Shown here one piece after another: positions 58,558-64,000 of a DNA stretch of 64,000 nt (its first letter is position 1; each line of letters starts with the position of its first letter). Source of the stretch: Formicarius rufipectus (Eukaryota; Chordata; Aves; Passeriformes; Formicariidae); the NCBI GenBank assembly GCA_013399695.1, contig VXAU01001761.1, positions 441,936 to 505,935 of the forward strand, given 5' to 3'. The position numbers were made by a program, and so were the translations under genes. Under the pieces are notes generated by a model, which saw only the letters and a program-made list of their open reading frames with translations, was not told where the DNA came from and made no database searches.

Positions 58558-61500
58558 TATACAAATGACATAAGAAGAGAAAGGGCTGGCTTTATAGATG
58601 GTGCTCCTGCACACACAAGGGTTTTGGGGAGTTGAGAGAACAAACCAGAAACAATATTGACTTTTGGAACAAAACCAAAGATAAAAAATACTGCAAAAAG
58701 TGCCGTAGAGGGGAGAAAAATCATGAACTATCCTAAAGTTCTCCAATCCTTGTTCACAGAGCAATTATGTCTAGTGGTTTAGGATGCTACTATTTTTCTG
58801 CCAGAGATTTTTTGCCTCACTAGAAGTGTTGGACATATTCACAGAGATTAACTCCAGATCAAGATGCACTTGTAGCTTAACTTTGTGTATAAAACTCCTG
58901 CATCAAGCCCAACAGTTGCTGTTTGAGCTAAGCATATCTTTTAGAAAGACAGCCAATCCTGTTTTAAGGCCTGACAATGATAAGGCATATAACAGATCCC
59001 TAGATAAATTATTGCAATGGTTAATTACACAATGTAATTGTTTGTTTGAGTTTGTCCAGTAAAAGCTTCCAGTCATTGGATACTGTTATGCTTTTGTTTA
59101 CTAAACAAAAGATTCTTCTACTATCAGAAATATTTCTTCAGCTGCTCAGTGTAACGCAGCTGTCTCAGAAGTTAGTTCACTTCTGTAGAGTTCTTCTGTA
59201 GCCTTTCTAATATGCTCATATTTTGTTTACCATGTTTAGTACTTGCTTATTTATTTGGGATATCAGAAATATCAATAATGTAGTGGCACATACAAAGGTA
59301 ACTAGAAGAGCCAAAACTTTTGAAGCTGTTTCATAGTAATTAAGATCAGGTCTTTATTGCTTGGGACCCACTGTATGTGATTTCAACCTCATGCAGAATG
59401 TCCCTTGCACCAACATCTTCCCCTTTCATCCAAGTGTACAGCAAGTGAGAGGACTGAGCAAGCAACTTGACAGTTCAGTTCCACTTTTAAAGAGCAACTG
59501 AAGCAACTTAGCCTGCTGACTTAAAGAGAGTTGGTTTTGAATTAATTAGTTGCTTCCTAAAGTGGTGTTTTCAATTTTAAGGCTCTTGAAAATTGTCCAT
59601 ATGGTCTTAGCCATAAGAAAGGTGGACAGAACTGTAGCCATCTGTCTCTATAGTGGTGTGGGGAGGTCCTGTTCAAAATCTGCATCTAGAGTTTGTTGTA
59701 CAGTAGCGTTACTGAGTTGTGTCTTCTCTGTGAGATTATTTTGTGTCTGGTTTCCCTGGAAACATTGAACACAAACAGAAGATGCAGGCCTTTTGTCTTC
59801 TGAGAGTTTTTTGATATTTGGTAGATTGGACAAGCAGCTACTGAACATGTGCAGATTTACTCAAATATGGATGTGCACAAAGATGGTTTTATCCTGTGTG
59901 TTTTGAATTTAACAGTATAGGCACTGAAAGTGTGATATTTACCAGACACATCTAGTCCCTTCATCTGTGTTGTAGACTCTGTCTGCTTATGCAAAGTAAA
60001 TTTGCTGTACTTGGAATATATCATACAAACTGTATGTTTCTACAGACCATTAAGGTCACTTGTGTCCTGCACCTGATGTGTTCCCTGAACACATTGGCAT
60101 TGACATTGTGCAGATGGGTCTGACTCCCCTTTTGCCCAGTGGCAAAAATCATAATTCACAAATTTCATTTTGTAGAAATTCCTTACAGAACAAGTAAGTA
60201 TGTATTTCCTTTTGGTTTCAATTAAAAGTGATTGATCTAGAATATATTTTATCTACAAGGTACTATCATACTCTTGATTAACTTTTCAGATGGCATCTCA
60301 GTGAAAACATGTAGTGTTAACACTGAAAGTTTTTATGCCGCTGGGTTTTGGGTTTTTTTAAGGGTTTGGCTGGTTGGTTTTGTGTGGATTTTTTTGGCTT
60401 TTTTTTTCCTTAACTATGCCTGTTGACTGTAAAATTAGAGGAGATACATCAATGTTACCTAAGTAAAAAGACATTTCACAAGTCCTGAATTGTTTAATTC
60501 CACAGGTTCCAAATCATTGCACCCAAAACAGAGTATAGGGATTTAAATTCCTTATAAACCCTTTCTCAGACATTTTTTATTACTCTTTTGTTTTTTGTAA
60601 GTGTTAGAAGCCAAAGTGAGAAACGTAGTAGATAATAATCTACTCCTTTTTCTGCTATTATCATTCTTTAGGGCTATGTTAGATAGCACTTCCTTCTAGC
60701 AACATGAAAAGAATGGGAGCATCATTACAAATTTTATCACATAATACAAGAAGAGGAAGGAATCCAAGTAATGTTGAGAGGAGGCCATAGGATAAGTATC
60801 TTAACTATCTCTGCCATACATCGTTTACCTCTAAAATTACTTTTATCTAATACACTGCCTTTGATCTAAAGAAATTAGGCATCTTCCCTTCTCTTGAAGA
60901 TATGAAGGTGAGACTGTATACCAGCTTTAGTGTAGGGTGCTGTATTAGTTTGGTTCACTTCCCATTTTGCTCCCAGAAGGTCCATGTGTGTATGCTGATT
61001 CAATCTTAGTCTGTTATGGGGAAGACAAGTATCTCCTTTATAGAGAAGCAGCCAGTTCACTCCAGGGCCTGCTCCAGGTGGAGTATTCAAGTGGTGCTTA
61101 ATTTGGGTCCCCTGACTCCAACAGTATATACTCTCAAATGTCTTTCTGTATTTGTGTCCTGTGGCTTCCATCCTTGACATCAAAACTGCCATGTGCATGG
61201 CTGCAGCAGAGCTTTGTCATTATTTCAGGCACACAGGAATTAAAAAGCTCATAAAATTAACAATTGTATTTCAATACCAGAGGGAGATTATACTGTACCT
61301 TATAGTTCCAGCACTTAATAGTGTGAGCATGAGCCAGAGCACAACAGCTGAGTGGGAAGTCAGAACTCAGTATACAGACAAAGGCAGATGCCAGAACCAG
61401 CACTGGCCAACACCAATTACATGAAAACAAACAACTAAAAATTAAATCTTGCCATATGTATATGTATACACATATGTATATATGTATGTGTGCATAAATA

Positions 61501-64000
61501 TACCCGTATGTATTTATATCTGTGGCTTCTGGGATGAGTTTTCCCATGTAGAAGTTTTTCCTCCCTCATCAGCTACAACATTTGGAGCAGTACTTCTCCA
61601 CCACAACATTGCATAGGGTTAATTCCTTTAGAGGTCTCATGACTAACAGTGTGATTTTTCTTGTCTTGCAGAGACTATACACCTTTGTAGCTGAGAAAAA
61701 GTTTCTTTTAGCTCAAAGAGTAAAAGCTTTCACTTTTTACTTTTTCTAGTCACTTCCTGCCTTCTGACTCATAATGATTGTTTGCTTTGCTGTAGTCTCT
61801 TATAGTTGACTTCAAAGTGCAAAACAACAAGCACATTTGACTACATGATAACACAGTGGGTTGTTCCCAGGTTGTATAACTCTATCTATTTAATTAGGGA
61901 GCAATCAATTTGAATATGTTCAATATATTCTCTCATCATTGCAGGACTTGTAGGAGCCAGTGTGTTACCCAGCTGGTTGTCATTCTCTGGTTCAAAGTGA
62001 TTGGGAGATCATAGAACACATATGTAGCTGAGAGTACGAGATCTCAGGCAGAAAGGAAGGTCTTTTAAGGAGAATTATCTCATTACACTCTGAGAAGAAG
62101 TGAAAGGTTATTAGCAATCACATATTGCCAAATTTTCCCATTTTGGGCTGCCTGTGTATATTGGTTTGTGTATGGATTTCATCCGATGACCACTGAACAT
62201 TCATAATCAGATGTCCTGATGACATCCGAAGTTTCAAGTAAGCTAGTCACTCAGAATCCAGAGTATGAACTGGTTCAATTTCTACTGTACTGATGGACAA
62301 AAACAGTATGACTTTTTAACATAAAACAGAAATAAAAATTAAAGAGACATGAACAGGTTCTTAAATGGCGCAGCTAAAGAAATATTGAAGTAGTCATTCT
62401 TCTAAGATTTATTGCTTATTTTAACACTGTATGAGCATAGATGTTTACTTACTTAGTAAACTGTTATTCAGTGTATCTTATCAACCTATGAGTGTTTCCA
62501 GTTTTTTCCTTAGGGATCAAAAGTCATGCCCAAATCATATTCCTTCTGAAGTCCAAAGCAGTTTTACCAAAACAAAACCTGTAGAACTCAGTAAGAGAAA
62601 AGGGAATAAATATAATGGATTTTTTTAAGGTAGAGGAATGTGGGTTTTAAAGGATTTTAGGTAAGTGTTTTATAGATTAAATCCACATATGTATTTAGGA
62701 AATAGCCTTCATTAATGAACAGCTGCTTTTCACACAAACAATGCAATGGTAATGTTAAAAGGTCCTGATAGGACTTCACTTGAAATACTTTCACAGTTTG
62801 GAATATCCTTCTGTGTAAAAGATAAATTGAAACTGACCATAGTGCAGTAGATTTTTCAGTCCCTGGTCTTCACTGTAACTTACAATAATTATAGTAAAAA
62901 GATTTTGATCTGTTTTACCTAGTGAAGAAAATTCTGAAAAAGGATCTGTAAATAGATCAAAAGTATAATGCCAGACCTGGCGAAGGGAAGGACTGTTCAA
63001 GCTAAAGGACAAATACAAATACAAAACAAATAGAAATAAACTGGCCATGTGGCTTCTGATTAAAAGAATAGCAAGGTCTTCATTCCCTGGTCCAGTAAGA
63101 GTGGTAGGACATGGCCAGGTCTCCTGCTGTCCCCTGGCACAACACATGAGCAACAAGAGTGAAATAATGCACTTCTTCCTCATTATCTAGCCCAAAACAG
63201 TATGGTTCAGAATAGACTTTGACTCTGGAAGCATTGAAAATCTCAACACTTTCTTCAGTTATTCATAGGTTACTTGTTCAGACCATGATATGATCAATAA
63301 AAAATGGAACCCAAAAATTTGCATTTGCTTGCATTCATGTAGATGAGAAGCTAGACTGCGTGTCTGGAGTCAATATCTGTGTTGATCTCAAGTTAAAGAA
63401 ATATAATTTTGAATTATCCCTGTATACCAAATAACATATCACCAAAATCTCCATCAAATCTCATTAAAATCTATGGAGTTTCTGTGTTTTGAACAAAACA
63501 AATGTATCCCAAACTGTAGCAATTAGAAGATATAATGTAAATTTTTTTTCAAACATGTTCATTTTTCGTATTTATAAGGAATTTATTGTAGCCTGCTAAG
63601 TTTGCTGCGATTACTTTCAGTTTGTAACCCCACTCAGATACCTTTATCATCTTTCAGGTCTGAAAAATTACTATAAAACAGTCTGTCTCTGGTATAATCA
63701 CAATGTAAAATATATTTTTATATTTAATACAAGGAAATTATGTGTTGAAAAGTAAAGTAACATATAATTAATAGCAAACCTGGCTAATGATAGCTAAAAT
63801 ACATCAAAGCATGCTCCAGCCCATTGGCTAGTATACATGCTTTCAGCAAACTAACTTCCAAGCAAATTAGTTTCTTTTCTAACTAGGGATCTTTTTAAGT
63901 TTTATAGTAAGAGACGCTGATTGAAGCTTTGATTCATTAATAAAATGATAGATGCATGTCATTAACTCATGCAGCTGATGCATGATCTTCCTGTTACACT
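58558..64000. other. Intergenic/intronic, no gene seen
   Basis: 60342-60398 is a G/T-dominated tract with a few interruptions. 61455-61525 is a TATG/TACA-rich patch. A minus-strand open frame of 130 codons (62791-63183) starts with a hydrophobic leader-like segment and is discussed among the findings. No named transposon or spliced exon recognised. Confidence 0.5.

Noticed and set aside
1..64000. CRISPR arrays, bacterial operons, phage or plasmid modules
   Set aside because: No regularly spaced direct repeats with unique spacers, no dense long frames and no ribosome-binding pattern. The repeat content is vertebrate.

Overview
The window looks like a vertebrate nuclear intergenic (or very long intronic) stretch from a bird. 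It is AT-rich, almost free of CpG islands, and full of short stop-ridden reading frames. The dispersed repeats are those of avian genomes: 5'-truncated CR1 LINE fragments in both orientations, one solo endogenous-retrovirus LTR of a type I recognise from bird genomes, very old MIR/core-SINE relics, and many tracts made only of G and T (or A and C). I found no complete protein-coding gene, rRNA, tRNA, CRISPR array or operon-like arrangement. Assignment to a bird rests on the CR1 and LTR resemblance recalled from family consensus, not on any search.

Layout. 1-10 kb is plain AT-rich sequence with a 160-base G/T-only tract holding ten pure TTTTG units (3178-3337), several A/C-only tracts (5.1-5.8 kb), two relics of an amniote palindromic DNA element (1006-1073, 7241-7309) and a CR1 3' end (7690-7945). 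10-17 kb holds a perfect 14-bp hairpin (10007-10038), core-SINE/MIR relics (10510-10600, 13612-13731), a 100-bp element with terminal inverted repeats next to a 14-bp palindrome (12033-12149), and a very AT-rich block (14080-14300). 17-24 kb holds two GC-rich islands (17310-17660, 18545-18800), a possible pair of spliced exons (20666-20719 and 21178-21278), and a 146-base G/T-only tract (23369-23514). 24-41 kb is mostly featureless, with an unclassified GC-raised block (26090-27490), palindromic-element relics (32311-32352, 34606-34710), an AT dinucleotide array near 34.8 kb and MIR relics at 38.9 and 40.3 kb. 41-49 kb has the longest CR1 fragment (41920-42552, minus) and two smaller CR1 ends. 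53178-54232 is the solo LTR, whose internal 41-49 bp tandem units explain the longest open frame in the window. 57-58.6 kb has a (TG)n microsatellite, two CR1 fragments facing each other and a 33-base T run between them. 58.6-64 kb is again plain.

No genes work together here in any way I can show. The sequence is best read as a fossil record of repeat insertion, with a few palindromes and possible exons worth checking. The possible exons are low-confidence and are labelled so.
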